Positions 27,392 to 36,912 of a DNA stretch of 64,000 nucleotides are shown here, one piece after another. The notes beneath the pieces are model-generated. The model searched no databases. It worked only from the letters and a program-made list of their open reading frames with translations, and was not told where the DNA came from. The DNA comes from Pseudomonas matsuisoli (GTDB lineage Bacteria > Pseudomonadota > Gammaproteobacteria > Pseudomonadales > Pseudomonadaceae): NCBI RefSeq assembly GCF_014647635.1, contig NZ_BMPO01000001.1, positions 620,001 to 684,000 on the forward strand, given 5' to 3'. Each line of letters opens with the position of its first letter. Position 1 is the stretch's first letter. Made by a program: the position numbers and the translations under genes.

Positions 27392-29783
27392 AGGGCCTGC
27401 TGGCGCTCCAACCAGCATTCGGCTGGGAATCATTACTCAAGACGATACGCCCACAGTTAGCGTCAGCCCATTGCTGAGCGGCCGCACGTAACGCCTCATT
27501 AGGCAGCGACGCGATTTCACCTCGAAGCATTAGCGGATACTCCGGCGCGAAGCCAGCCTGCACTGCCGCCCAGGCATCCTCCGCCTGACGCTGCCATCCC
27601 ATGTCTGCCTGCATGCGCTCTTTCAGAGGCGCCACTCGTGTGGTCAGGTGTTCATCATCTACGCTCATGAACGTCGCCAGCTGAGCCTGGATGAATGCTT
27701 CCACATGGGCCAGCATCTGGTGACCGCCTGCTGATGGCGCCTGAATCGCAAACAGTATTCCGCCAAGCTGCCCAAAGCGACGATAGCCGCTGAACACCGC
27801 ATACCCCAACTGCAACTCGATACGCATCCGATGATAGAAGTCTCCCTCTATCATTCTCGCGAGTAAGCGAAACGCAGCCTCGGATTGCGCACTTGCGTGA
27901 TGGGGGCAGAACAGAAGGAGCGTGCTGTCTTCGTTTTCTCTAAGTCGAGACGTATACCAGCGCCGACCTCGCCCGGCCGGCGACGCCACGGGAGCAGGAT
28001 CACCGTGGAAAGGGAATGCCGCCAGGCTGTCGAGCAAGCCCGAATGAGCGGTATCGGCGCTGCACAACAACATCGTCCAAGCGCCGTGCTCGGACGATGT
28101 TATCGCCCTGCTTTTGCCCTTTAGGATCTGAGGTAAATCAGCCAACAGACGACGAATGGGCATAGCGTCAACAGAGTCCGTCGTCTGCACGCTCATCCCC
28201 GTCTGAACAAGGCCAAGCGTCGCCTCCAGGATAGGCGGCAGCATTCGCGACCTTCCGATCAGGCGAAACTCCACTTCACCCGCCACCTCGCGCCGCTCAA
28301 GACGTACGCCGTGATACGCGGCACGCCAAGCCAACCGTTCGAAGTCACGCTCAGCATCTTCACTAGACCAGTTGACCGCCCCCTTCAGGAATAACACCGA
28401 GTGGTGCGGTGGCATATCCAGAGAAAGAGCCGGTGTCGGAGTGTTCGTCCGTATTAGTGAGCGAGCCTGACCGCTCACAACGGGGTAACTTCGATCTGAC
28501 GGCAGCGCAGTGTGAAACCCGCTCGCCATGGCGCTTACCGTTGAAATCTTCGCGGCAAATGGAAAGCCTGCCGACGGCCAATCGGGCAGCGTTTCAGAGG
28601 AGCCCACCAACGTCAGCATCTGAGAGCATCTAGCCGACAGCGTCCGAGGGACCGCGGCATGCGCACTATCGTCCGAGCTCCAACCACTCTCCAGTGCCCG
28701 TCGAATGCGCAAAAGCGGCTCTTCGGTTATCTGCAAACGGCATGTTTTGGTCCTGTAATCCCGCAACGCTTGTTGTACGTCCTCGGATGAAAGCGCCTCG
28801 AACCACGTACGCACGACACTGGCGACATGCTCGGTACGTGTTTTCTCGGCATCAGGCGTCGGCATTTCGATGATTAAGATCGCCTGATCCAACCCACAAT
28901 GCTGCCAGCGCACGTCCAGGCTCGAAATGAGTGCCCGACTACGCAAGTACTCGAGCAATCCGCCCATAAGAGGGCTCCTCAGGCGGTGTTCCAACGCACA
29001 GACCACTTGATGACTGGCGTTGGCGATGCCGTCGAACAAAATACCCACTGAGATACTCGGCGACGGTTGCTGTACCTGAAGACAAGGAATGCGCAGTGGC
29101 GTCAGTCTGGCCTTGCTCGATTTTGGCCTCGCTCCGTCGCCTGAGAAGTGCGCAAAGAACTCCCTCGCCAACTGTTTCTGCTCGTCCAAAGATTGCGGCC
29201 CAGCCATCACGAGTTCGATCATCGCTCGCGCTTGTCCGTCTCTTCGATAAAGGTGCAAAGCCTCCTGAAACATCGCCTGCTCGACGGGCAAGGTGTCACG
29301 ATGCCCAGCATGAAAACGCGATGAAGGGTGGGGCTCACCCAACATTTCCGCCAATGCTGCGTCACGTTGCGTCATCGGGTCGGCCGACCTCGCCAGAAAC
29401 TCAGCGTGCAGAACCTCACGCTCACCGCGCTGTGCATCGATCGATGGCAGCGCCCTGGTCAACAGATCTCGCAGGCGATCAAACGCTCCGATGAAAAACG
29501 CCGTAGGCACTTGGAAGAAGTAGTCGGTGTATGTCGCAGCGGTCGACGCGTTCACTTGACCGCCACAACGCTGGACATAGCGCATCAAGCCTTCTTCGCC
29601 TACGAAGCGGCCGCCGTCGAGAAACAACAGATGCTCCAGGAAATGCGCAAGGCCTGGGTATTCAGCCGGCTCGTCATTCGATCCTTGGTGGACTCGGACC
29701 CACGCAGCAGCGAGCGCCTCTCCAGGCAGATTCAGCAATCTGGCTCGAGCGTCTGGATAAGGTTCGAAAGCTAAAAATGCCAT
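27390..29783 (-). CDS. pqqF: PqqF-type M16 metallopeptidase
   Basis: 797 residues of the insulinase family. The inverted zinc motif HFLEH is near residue 47, and the distal glutamate lies in QRGEREVLHAEF. Degenerate inactive M16 repeats follow. PqqF, with PqqG, trims the modified PqqA peptide during pyrroloquinoline quinone synthesis. No pqqA, B, C, D, E or G gene is in the window. The start lies only 19 bases after the DUF1302 stop, so the two are probably co-transcribed. The stop codon falls on the edge of a repeat element. Another M16 peptidase function is possible. Confidence 0.8.
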   Translation of the reverse strand: MAFLAFEPYPDARARLLNLPGEALAAAWVRVHQGSNDEPAEYPGLAHFLEHLLFLDGGRFVGEEGLMRYVQRCGGQVNASTAATYTDYFFQVPTAFFIGAFDRLRDLLTRALPSIDAQRGEREVLHAEFLARSADPMTQRDAALAEMLGEPHPSSRFHAGHRDTLPVEQAMFQEALHLYRRDGQARAMIELVMAGPQSLDEQKQLAREFFAHFSGDGARPKSSKARLTPLRIPCLQVQQPSPSISVGILFDGIANASHQVVCALEHRLRSPLMGGLLEYLRSRALISSLDVRWQHCGLDQAILIIEMPTPDAEKTRTEHVASVVRTWFEALSSEDVQQALRDYRTKTCRLQITEEPLLRIRRALESGWSSDDSAHAAVPRTLSARCSQMLTLVGSSETLPDWPSAGFPFAAKISTVSAMASGFHTALPSDRSYPVVSGQARSLIRTNTPTPALSLDMPPHHSVLFLKGAVNWSSEDAERDFERLAWRAAYHGVRLERREVAGEVEFRLIGRSRMLPPILEATLGLVQTGMSVQTTDSVDAMPIRRLLADLPQILKGKSRAITSSEHGAWTMLLCSADTAHSGLLDSLAAFPFHGDPAPVASPAGRGRRWYTSRLRENEDSTLLLFCPHHASAQSEAAFRLLARMIEGDFYHRMRIELQLGYAVFSGYRRFGQLGGILFAIQAPSAGGHQMLAHVEAFIQAQLATFMSVDDEHLTTRVAPLKERMQADMGWQRQAEDAWAAVQAGFAPEYPLMLRGEIASLPNEALRAAAQQWADANCGRIVLSNDSQPNAGWSASRP

Positions 29784-29802
29784 GAAGACACTTACGCCTT
29801 TT

Positions 29803-31551
29803 TTAAAAGTCGATCCCGACGCTCAACGTCAGGAAATCGCGATCAGCCCAGGTGTTGTAGCGTCCGCCAAAGAAGTTCGTGTAGGCCAGCGCCGCGCGGT
29901 AAGTGTTTTGATAACTCGCGTCCAAACCAATGGTCGCGGCCTTTGCCCCTTCGTTGAAGGAGCCGTTCGGACCAAAGCCTTTTACGTCGTGCGACCAGGC
30001 AACATTCGGTTTTAGCAGGACACGATCAACAATATCCGGGTAGTCCCACACGGCCTTTAGCCGGTATCCCCACGCATTGTCCGTAACGAAGCCTTCGTCT
30101 TCGCAGTAGCGCCCTGATGTCAGGCCAGGCTGGCAACCGCCGGAGGGAGCGGGCCCAGCGCCATAAACCGGGTCTCGACCATAGCGTGCATCGCCACCGA
30201 GCCCGCCGGTATGCACCCAAGCTACCTCGCCCTGAACCGTCAAGCGCTCGGCACCCATGACGTTGTCGAGTATCTGCTCGATGCCCGTCTGTACCTGCGT
30301 GGTCTCCTTACGGCGGTATCCTTTCAGCTCAGAGGCGACCTCGGCATCAAGTGGCGTAAGGCTACGGTCCGATAGCACCAACGCTGCATTCATGAGATCG
30401 GAAGCATTGAGCGCGACAGGAGCATTGGGTCGGTAGCTCAATTCACCGCGCCAGGTTGTTCCAGTTGCCATCTGCTTGCTGAAGCTCAGCCCGTACAGGC
30501 GAATATCTTCTGGATAATCGAGGTAATAACGGCTATCCGCTGCCACGGCTTCGACGCCTGCAGCATAGGCCGCGGCACCCGCAGTACGACCACCGATCAC
30601 AGGGGAACGGCTATGGTAGTTGGCGACATAGGCACCGATGTCCATGTCCAACGGCGCAACGTAGTAGTGAAGCGCCCCGCCCCACTGTCCACTGTCACGA
30701 GCATTGCGAGACCCCGCCCGGGGAACGACGACACCGTCGCCGCCATCAACGGATGAAAGAACCCTCAGGTTCGAATCGCAACCGTCGGCGAGCAAATCCG
30801 ATTGCGCGAAGAACGTGCCGCAGTTCTCCTGCACGGACTTGTCCCATTCCAGTTGATAGAAATACTCAACGGCCAGATTGTCCGAGAGATTCTGCGCGAC
30901 ATGGAAAAGATTGACCGGCAGCAGGCCGTCTTTTAGCGGCGTACCCGGGCGGCGATACGCCGACATGTCTAGCGGGTTGACGATGTTCAGCCCTCCGCCG
31001 ATGAACATGCCCTCGCCCCAGTTGAGTACCTGTTTACCCAACCGAACCGAGCCGGGCTGATCACGCCATTGGTAGTTGTGATAGACGTAGGCATCTAACA
31101 ACGCCACACCCGATGCCTGAGCTAGACGCTGCCGGCCCCTGTCGTCGATATCCGCGAACCGTCGGCTTTCATCCTTCTGCTCGAAGTCGTACCAGTACTT
31201 GCCCCGCACATAGAGGCCACTGTCGAGGTACCGGAGTTCTAACCCATGAATGCCGGTGAACCGCTTGGTAAAAGGCTCGCCCTGCTTGAAGTTGAGCCGA
31301 CCATCATCGTTGGTGTCGGTGAATCCACGACCACCGTTGCTCGCGCCAATCAAGTCTTGATCAGGACGGGCTGTTCCCCAGCCAGACTCGATCGTAAGTG
31401 ATGAGTCCAACTGCGCTTCGACAGCGCCGATGTTGAAGACGACAGCGTGCGCTTGGGGCATGAAGCTCACGGCCCCAATAGCCAGCGGTAGCAAGGCATA
31501 TATCGAACGCCCGAGACGCCCAGCCTGACCGAAACGACTACCCTGCCCCAT
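29803..31551 (-). CDS. DUF1302 outer-membrane protein
   Basis: 582 residues. The signal peptide ends around MPQAHA (residue 36). The rest is beta-strand rich, with DTNDDGRLNFKQGEPFTKRFTGIHGLELRY and a terminal aromatic strand ending SVGIDF, typical of outer-membrane barrels. DUF1302 proteins usually accompany DUF1329 and RND/MMPL genes in lipid or sterol transport loci; here no such partner is present and pqqF follows. AGGAG lies five bases before the ATG. Confidence 0.85.
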   Translation of the reverse strand: MGQGSRFGQAGRLGRSIYALLPLAIGAVSFMPQAHAVVFNIGAVEAQLDSSLTIESGWGTARPDQDLIGASNGGRGFTDTNDDGRLNFKQGEPFTKRFTGIHGLELRYLDSGLYVRGKYWYDFEQKDESRRFADIDDRGRQRLAQASGVALLDAYVYHNYQWRDQPGSVRLGKQVLNWGEGMFIGGGLNIVNPLDMSAYRRPGTPLKDGLLPVNLFHVAQNLSDNLAVEYFYQLEWDKSVQENCGTFFAQSDLLADGCDSNLRVLSSVDGGDGVVVPRAGSRNARDSGQWGGALHYYVAPLDMDIGAYVANYHSRSPVIGGRTAGAAAYAAGVEAVAADSRYYLDYPEDIRLYGLSFSKQMATGTTWRGELSYRPNAPVALNASDLMNAALVLSDRSLTPLDAEVASELKGYRRKETTQVQTGIEQILDNVMGAERLTVQGEVAWVHTGGLGGDARYGRDPVYGAGPAPSGGCQPGLTSGRYCEDEGFVTDNAWGYRLKAVWDYPDIVDRVLLKPNVAWSHDVKGFGPNGSFNEGAKAATIGLDASYQNTYRAALAYTNFFGGRYNTWADRDFLTLSVGIDF

Positions 31552-31831
31552 CTACACTCCTGGTCTGCAATGACCGCCTAGCGCAAGCGGCCTGGATTCT
31601 CAAAAGGTGTAGAGGATAGGGCTAAAGCGGCTGGGAGCAAAATTGGTGGAGCGTGAGTAGAGCTCGAGCTTTGGGAGGGTAGATCATCGGACCGGCAAGC
31701 CAGACAGAAATAAAGATTATTGGCCACGCTTCAACTGCGAAAATCAGAAGAAAAAAATCTCTAATTTTTTATTTTTTTCGTCAGCGACCACCGCCAAGCA
31801 TCTATGCGAACAGCCTTCTAATTTCTCCGCA
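31552..31831. other. AT-rich gap at the edge of the type VI module
   Basis: About 280 bases without a gene, becoming strongly A/T-rich near 31735-31790 (runs of A and T). It marks the switch from ordinary chromosomal DNA to the AT-richer effector/immunity genes. It may hold the DUF1302 promoter and the 3' end of the effector operon. No clear hairpin terminator was seen. Confidence 0.5.
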
Positions 31832-32614
31832 TCAAAACTGCAAGACTTCGACTTTCTCCTCCACGCACGGCGTGTCTGGAAGATAGGATTTGATCAGTTC
31901 AAGGTTGGAAGCATATTCCTTCCTCTGACAAAACACATAGGTCCACCACGGAAGTATCTTTTTCTGATTCTCGTTGAACCATTCATACTCAAGGCTTATC
32001 AGGTGACGTGAGCGGTCGGCATATACTTTCTTTATCTCGCTCCAGTCATAAACGTTATGCCTATATAGGCTATGCATTTCTTGAAATTCCTTTGAGTTAG
32101 CCAGGCTCAGATAAAGCAGCCCCATACCACCAGGCCCGATCAATGCAAAAATAAAATTTGACGGGTCAAGAGCGATAAGAAACACGACTGCGATAGCGGC
32201 AATCACGGTCACGATTTTCAATAGAATCAGCCATCCCCTAGCCGGGGACTTCCATTCACATGTTTCAATTCCCTTCTCAGTCAAACGGTAGGCAAACTTT
32301 GTTTTTTGGTGCGTCGTTCCATAAAGGGCGGCGAAAAATATCGAGCAGAAGATGGAGCTCCAAGAGAGTTTTTCAAACAAAGGAGAACCATCATTTCTGA
32401 AAAACATAAGATAGCAAGCAAGAAACGCCACGACTGTCATGAATACGAACATGCCGTTGGCAATGGTCGTATTGTAAGACCTCGCTTTAATTTTCCACTC
32501 TAACAATGCCGGAAGACTGGAGTGCCGCCATCGGTGATGTGCAGGAAGATCGATAGCTTTATTCTTAGTAAAGAATCTAAGCGGCCTACGATAACTACTA
32601 CTCATAAGAGTCAT
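31832..32614 (-). CDS. Membrane protein, candidate immunity protein for the type VI toxin
   Basis: About 260 residues with four predicted transmembrane helices, around 53-72, 80-98, 128-150 and 155-172. A C-terminal cytoplasmic domain of about 80 residues follows (EFQEMHSLYRHNVYDWSEIKKVYAD). No family is recognised. It follows the toxin with a 17-base overlap, or 8 bases if the second ATG (32605) is used. Immunity proteins to VasX-type pore formers are also membrane proteins, so position and topology suggest this role. The base composition is visibly AT-rich, indicating recent acquisition. Confidence 0.65.
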   Translation of the reverse strand: MTLMSSSYRRPLRFFTKNKAIDLPAHHRWRHSSLPALLEWKIKARSYNTTIANGMFVFMTVVAFLACYLMFFRNDGSPLFEKLSWSSIFCSIFFAALYGTTHQKTKFAYRLTEKGIETCEWKSPARGWLILLKIVTVIAAIAVVFLIALDPSNFIFALIGPGGMGLLYLSLANSKEFQEMHSLYRHNVYDWSEIKKVYADRSRHLISLEYEWFNENQKKILPWWTYVFCQRKEYASNLELIKSYLPDTPCVEEKVEVLQF

Positions 32615-35600
32615 TACCCGAACTGGGGATATAAAGATCAAGAAACCGCGTACTTTTTGAAGAAAGTACCATATCTATATTTGGCTCCTTGCTGAAGGCG
32701 TTGCTTTTCAAATCAGCCTCGCCTGAAAAAGAATCTATATCGAGGCGAAACATATAACCGCGACCGTTTCCGCTCGCCAATACTGGCTCTGGATACTGAA
32801 TCTCAAGCTCCAACATAGGCTGGCGTTGGTAAGCAATCCAGGTTTGCCACAAACGTTGCTGCGTCTGCGACTCATAGGAAACGTCTCCAGGAAGCGTACC
32901 GTTCGGGCGCTGAGTTGGAGGTTGGCCGAACTGTTCCGGCGGCACCCAATGGCCTTCAAGGAACTGGTTGTAGAAACCTTCCTCAATACCGCGCATCAGA
33001 CCGTCCGAAAACCAGCCACTATCTACCATCGCTGGCTGCAACCTCACGACCGTACCGGAAAGCTCTGATGGCAACAGAAGCTGCAACCAAAAACCCGTAT
33101 AGATGCGGGGGCCTCGATCGTAGTAGGGCAGACTGGTTGCTTTGGCCACCAAGCTGGGACGTAGACAGATCTCGCTTAGGGTACGTAGTTCGTCTTTGTG
33201 GTCGTCATCGCTATGCGTCCACGAAGGAGATTTTCCCCAACTACAGCGATACAACCAAAGACGCAATCCCTCACGCTTGTATTGGTTGGCAATCATGCTG
33301 GAGATGAGATAAATCACGCCGAGCAAGGCGATAATTATGGTGATGGGGTTAGACATAACCCAGGCGAAGCCGAACCAGAAACCTAAAGCACTTCCAATCA
33401 ACTGGACGCCCGCCACTGTCGACATGAGGCCTAAAGTAATCTGCTTAGCCCGTAGAGCATAAAGCTCATCTGTGCCCGTGGATTTATCAATATCTTTAGA
33501 AACTTGCCAAGCCTCTACACCCGCAGCAATAGCGCCAAATGCCGTCATGCCCATCGTACGTAAAACTAGTTTACGAGCTAATAAGGATGCTTCAGCCTCA
33601 CCCGCTTTTAGCCATGCTCTTACACCGGCTCTGGCGAGCTGAGTGGTGTTGTTACCAAGTGCTCGCTCTAGCGTCGCCCATTTATTCCAAGCCGGCACTA
33701 CCCAAATTGCCATCAGCGCATTGGCTGTATAAGCGGCATTAGCCCCCACAGTACGTAGTTCATCAGCACTAAGAACTCCGTCACCTTTAGCCTTGTCTAG
33801 GCTATTGAGAAAATTCCACACGTTCAGTCCGGCAACCAATACCGGGAGGCTCCCGCCCAGTTCCTGATTGATCCACTGGCGACTCCGCGTGGCATAGCCA
33901 GTTGCGCTTTTCGCCTTGAGCTGTAGTTGATCGAGCAACTCGGATTGCCCCAATGTTGCCAGCCATGCATTTACCTGGCGGGCTTGCACCGTCGTTATGC
34001 GTGTCTCAGCAGCGATGGCACCCACCACCTGATTGGGCTTTTGTAGGTTAAGCACTTCCCGCTTTTGTTCCAGGCTCGCGAGTTGGATACGCGCCGAACG
34101 CTTGTCAGGGCCTTTGCCTGGCAACGTAAGCGTGCGCTGCAGGCCTTTGATGTTTCTTTCTAGCGAAGCGACCTCGGTCTGCCATCTGTGGTTTTTCTTC
34201 GCGAAATCCGAGTCCAGGACCAGCCGCGTCTGGGTCGAGATTTCCGTAGAAACCAGCACCTGCATGGCGCTGTAAGTGAAGATTCGCGTTTTAGGGGCGA
34301 ACCGTTCGCTCAAAGCGGGTAACAAGGTAAAGGCGATCAGGTTCCAGCTGTTTTTTGCTTTCCCACCAACGACATCTCGCAACGTCTCCAACGCACGTTT
34401 TGCCGGCTCGGAAATGCTCTGATAAAGAGCACTGCTTTGGACGCTTGCCAGATCGAGCACAGACTTCAGTTCGTTGGCGCGACTGATTCCGCTGGTGGTA
34501 TCGGACAACCCGCCATGAGCCTTACCACTCCCATCCCCCTGCCGCCCTTGATTATCGATAGTGCCGTGAGCGGTGAAATTGGCGGAAACCTTGTCGATCA
34601 GTTCGGACAGTTCTGTGTTGAAGTTGAACAATGCCAATCCAACTAATGTAGTGGGTCGCCCGTATTGCTTGCAAAGCAAGGCCTTACCTTTCTCGCTCCC
34701 GGCAAGTTGCCCGTAGAGACTAGCCATGGTTTCAAGAAGCTCGGTAGCCTGCCTCGGATGGCAAGGATCATAGGAGATGTCCTCCGCTTTGGGACTTAGG
34801 CGTTGAAGCCAAGCAATCAAGTCGTGCTCACTGCGCTGTATGTGGGCATTCAAGCGCTCTAGCTCGTCGTTTCGCTCTTGCAGGTAAGCCCAAGCCTTGT
34901 CGAACTCAACATCTTCACGCCATGTGCTCTTTTGGTGCCATTGCTCGACCATCGCCTGCCACTTCGTACCGGAAGGCGGCGAGCCCCATGACTTTTTGAA
35001 CTGTCCACGTACTCGCTGAACGCTGAGGGATTTGATGCTCAGCATGGTGTCACTACCACTGTGGTGGCGTAGCTGCGCCTCAGCTTCGAGCAGCTCGTGA
35101 GCATCTTTTATGAAAGCCAGCTTGCGCGATGTATCGCTGGCAATCGAATGCGGCATGAAAGGCTCGAGGCGAACACCACACAAGTCCTGCACTAAAGCAG
35201 CACTGGTAATTTTATTGCGATGTTCCTCTTCTGCTGCGATGAGCTCCAGTCGGCGCCCCTGCAGGTTCAATGCGAGGTCATCGACATTTGCCAAAGGGTC
35301 GTCGAGCGCGACAAACAAGGCACTATCCTGGTCCGGCACACTGCCCAGTATCAGGGCTTGGTCGATGGATGGCTTGCAGGGGCGTGAAATATCATCACCG
35401 AACTGCGATGCGACCAAACATGTTTTGAAGGTAGGAGGCGGGCCTCCAGCGAGAACATCGGCAACGGCACTACCAAGATCTCGCAGCGGTGCTGCATGAG
35501 CAGCCTGAATTTGGTCGCAGTACTGCTGCAGATTCAATGCGCGCATCCAGCACTTGAGTTCCTGCGGGTTGCTGCGCATTTTCTCGCACAGGCGCCAGGT

Positions 35601-36050
35601 CCATTGGACTGGTGAATAGCAGATCAGCAACCGGCTACGACGTGGATAGAGCAAGTAAGGCTTTGTCTCGCCCGGATTATTACGTTCATCTTTGTTGAGC
35701 TGCGTGCTCCCCCACTGATGACGAGTGAATTGATGCCCCTGCACTTGGTACTCATGAAAGGTCTTGTCCGTTTCGTCCCAGACATAGAGCCAACCATCGC
35801 GAAGTTGGCGAAGCGTGTAACTACGGGTTTTCAAATCAGGAAGATGAACACTGGACCAGCCTTTGGGTAGCGGATTCGGCCCTTGTGCACGACCTCGCGC
35901 AGGAGACTCATCAATTGCGTAGCGAACTGGGTAGATCGCAATCTCGAGGGCCTTAAGTGGGCATTGACCACTTGCATTGGCAGGCTTGTTTTCAAAAGCC
36001 TGATTGCGCTGTGCTTTTTGTAGCTCTTTATTCGGGGTTGCCACGGTCAT
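32598..36050 (-). CDS. Type VI secretion effector, VasX / BTH_I2691-like membrane toxin
   Basis: About 1150 residues. The N-terminal 150 residues match the VasX N-terminal region (CPLKALEIAIYPVRYAIDESP, then RSYTLRQLRDGWLYVWDE). A long helical middle follows. Strong hydrophobic helices are present at about 840-920 (FGFAWVMSNPITIIIALLG and the following GVIYLISSMIA). Proteins of this architecture insert into target-cell membranes and dissipate the membrane potential. Start 36050 is preferred because AAAGGA lies five bases upstream; an in-frame ATG at 36086 lacks one. It is encoded between the DUF4123 adaptor and the candidate immunity gene. Confidence 0.85.
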   Translation of the reverse strand: MTVATPNKELQKAQRNQAFENKPANASGQCPLKALEIAIYPVRYAIDESPARGRAQGPNPLPKGWSSVHLPDLKTRSYTLRQLRDGWLYVWDETDKTFHEYQVQGHQFTRHQWGSTQLNKDERNNPGETKPYLLYPRRSRLLICYSPVQWTWRLCEKMRSNPQELKCWMRALNLQQYCDQIQAAHAAPLRDLGSAVADVLAGGPPPTFKTCLVASQFGDDISRPCKPSIDQALILGSVPDQDSALFVALDDPLANVDDLALNLQGRRLELIAAEEEHRNKITSAALVQDLCGVRLEPFMPHSIASDTSRKLAFIKDAHELLEAEAQLRHHSGSDTMLSIKSLSVQRVRGQFKKSWGSPPSGTKWQAMVEQWHQKSTWREDVEFDKAWAYLQERNDELERLNAHIQRSEHDLIAWLQRLSPKAEDISYDPCHPRQATELLETMASLYGQLAGSEKGKALLCKQYGRPTTLVGLALFNFNTELSELIDKVSANFTAHGTIDNQGRQGDGSGKAHGGLSDTTSGISRANELKSVLDLASVQSSALYQSISEPAKRALETLRDVVGGKAKNSWNLIAFTLLPALSERFAPKTRIFTYSAMQVLVSTEISTQTRLVLDSDFAKKNHRWQTEVASLERNIKGLQRTLTLPGKGPDKRSARIQLASLEQKREVLNLQKPNQVVGAIAAETRITTVQARQVNAWLATLGQSELLDQLQLKAKSATGYATRSRQWINQELGGSLPVLVAGLNVWNFLNSLDKAKGDGVLSADELRTVGANAAYTANALMAIWVVPAWNKWATLERALGNNTTQLARAGVRAWLKAGEAEASLLARKLVLRTMGMTAFGAIAAGVEAWQVSKDIDKSTGTDELYALRAKQITLGLMSTVAGVQLIGSALGFWFGFAWVMSNPITIIIALLGVIYLISSMIANQYKREGLRLWLYRCSWGKSPSWTHSDDDHKDELRTLSEICLRPSLVAKATSLPYYDRGPRIYTGFWLQLLLPSELSGTVVRLQPAMVDSGWFSDGLMRGIEEGFYNQFLEGHWVPPEQFGQPPTQRPNGTLPGDVSYESQTQQRLWQTWIAYQRQPMLELEIQYPEPVLASGNGRGYMFRLDIDSFSGEADLKSNAFSKEPNIDMVLSSKSTRFLDLYIPSSGNDSYE

Positions 36051-36072
36051 GGAAATCCTTTCCTTCAACTTG

Positions 36073-36912
36073 TCAGGCATCGTCATCCAAAGCCTGGATG
36101 CGCATTTCAGGAGACAGGCTTCGTGCCTTGGGAGTCTCTTCCAGCCAATATCGATAGGGGCTGTCGTGGCGCGTAGCGAAGTCTTCCCCCCAACATGCGC
36201 AACGCTCCAGCCAGATTGCGATGCAACGTTCGCTTACTAAACCCCAGGCGTATGCTTCCCGCAGGCGCCGCTCCATCCAAATGCCACGCTCCTGTTCTGA
36301 TAAAGAAGTCAGTACCTCTGGATAATCACGGATAAGCCAGTCGTAAAGGCGCTCTTTGAAGCGCTGTTGGTATGCATTTTCCAGCGCATCCAATTGCGCA
36401 CGAGTCAGATGATTTAGCTTTTCGAGCACGGCAGGGCTTTGGGTTTCGGGCCGGTATGCGCGCCTCGTAACCGATGCGGAGGGAGCCCAGCTGGGAGGAG
36501 GTACCGAAACATGCCATTCGCCAATCGGCCCGAGTAGATCGCGATAGGCGGAGCGTGGGTAACTGTCGAGCCAATGCGATGCCACCAATGGATCAGCGAA
36601 GCGGAACAGGCTATTGCTACCGGCATCATCGGTGACAGTAATGAAATGTCGAAGATGATCAGCCAGATCACCCAGCGATACCGTGCTGTATATCTGAGAC
36701 GCTTGCTTTTGAAACTCTCGGCTACTTTGCAGCTCGCCCAGCAACTGCGAATACACTTCGACCTGCACCAGGATTGGTCCTAGCTCTCTGAGAGCATCCC
36801 AGCGTGAACCTACATAAATCGGCAAGACTTCAATTGGTTCTCCAAAGCTATAGAGCCAACGCAAAGCGTCTTGCCGCTGTACGCCATCGACCAATAAGAA
36901 ATGCCCGCTCAT
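36073..36912 (-). CDS. DUF4123 type VI adaptor/chaperone (Tap/TEC)
   Basis: 279 residues. The N-terminal ~130 residues are the DUF4123 domain (HFLLVDGVQRQDALRWLYSFGEPIEVLPIY and FADPLVASHWLDS). DUF4123 proteins load a cognate effector onto the VgrG tip. It overlaps the vgrG stop by four bases (ATGA) and is followed 22 bases later by the toxin start, so vgrG, adaptor and toxin are translationally linked. The C-terminal helical extension probably recognises the toxin. Confidence 0.88.
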   Translation of the reverse strand: MSGHFLLVDGVQRQDALRWLYSFGEPIEVLPIYVGSRWDALRELGPILVQVEVYSQLLGELQSSREFQKQASQIYSTVSLGDLADHLRHFITVTDDAGSNSLFRFADPLVASHWLDSYPRSAYRDLLGPIGEWHVSVPPPSWAPSASVTRRAYRPETQSPAVLEKLNHLTRAQLDALENAYQQRFKERLYDWLIRDYPEVLTSLSEQERGIWMERRLREAYAWGLVSERCIAIWLERCACWGEDFATRHDSPYRYWLEETPKARSLSPEMRIQALDDDA

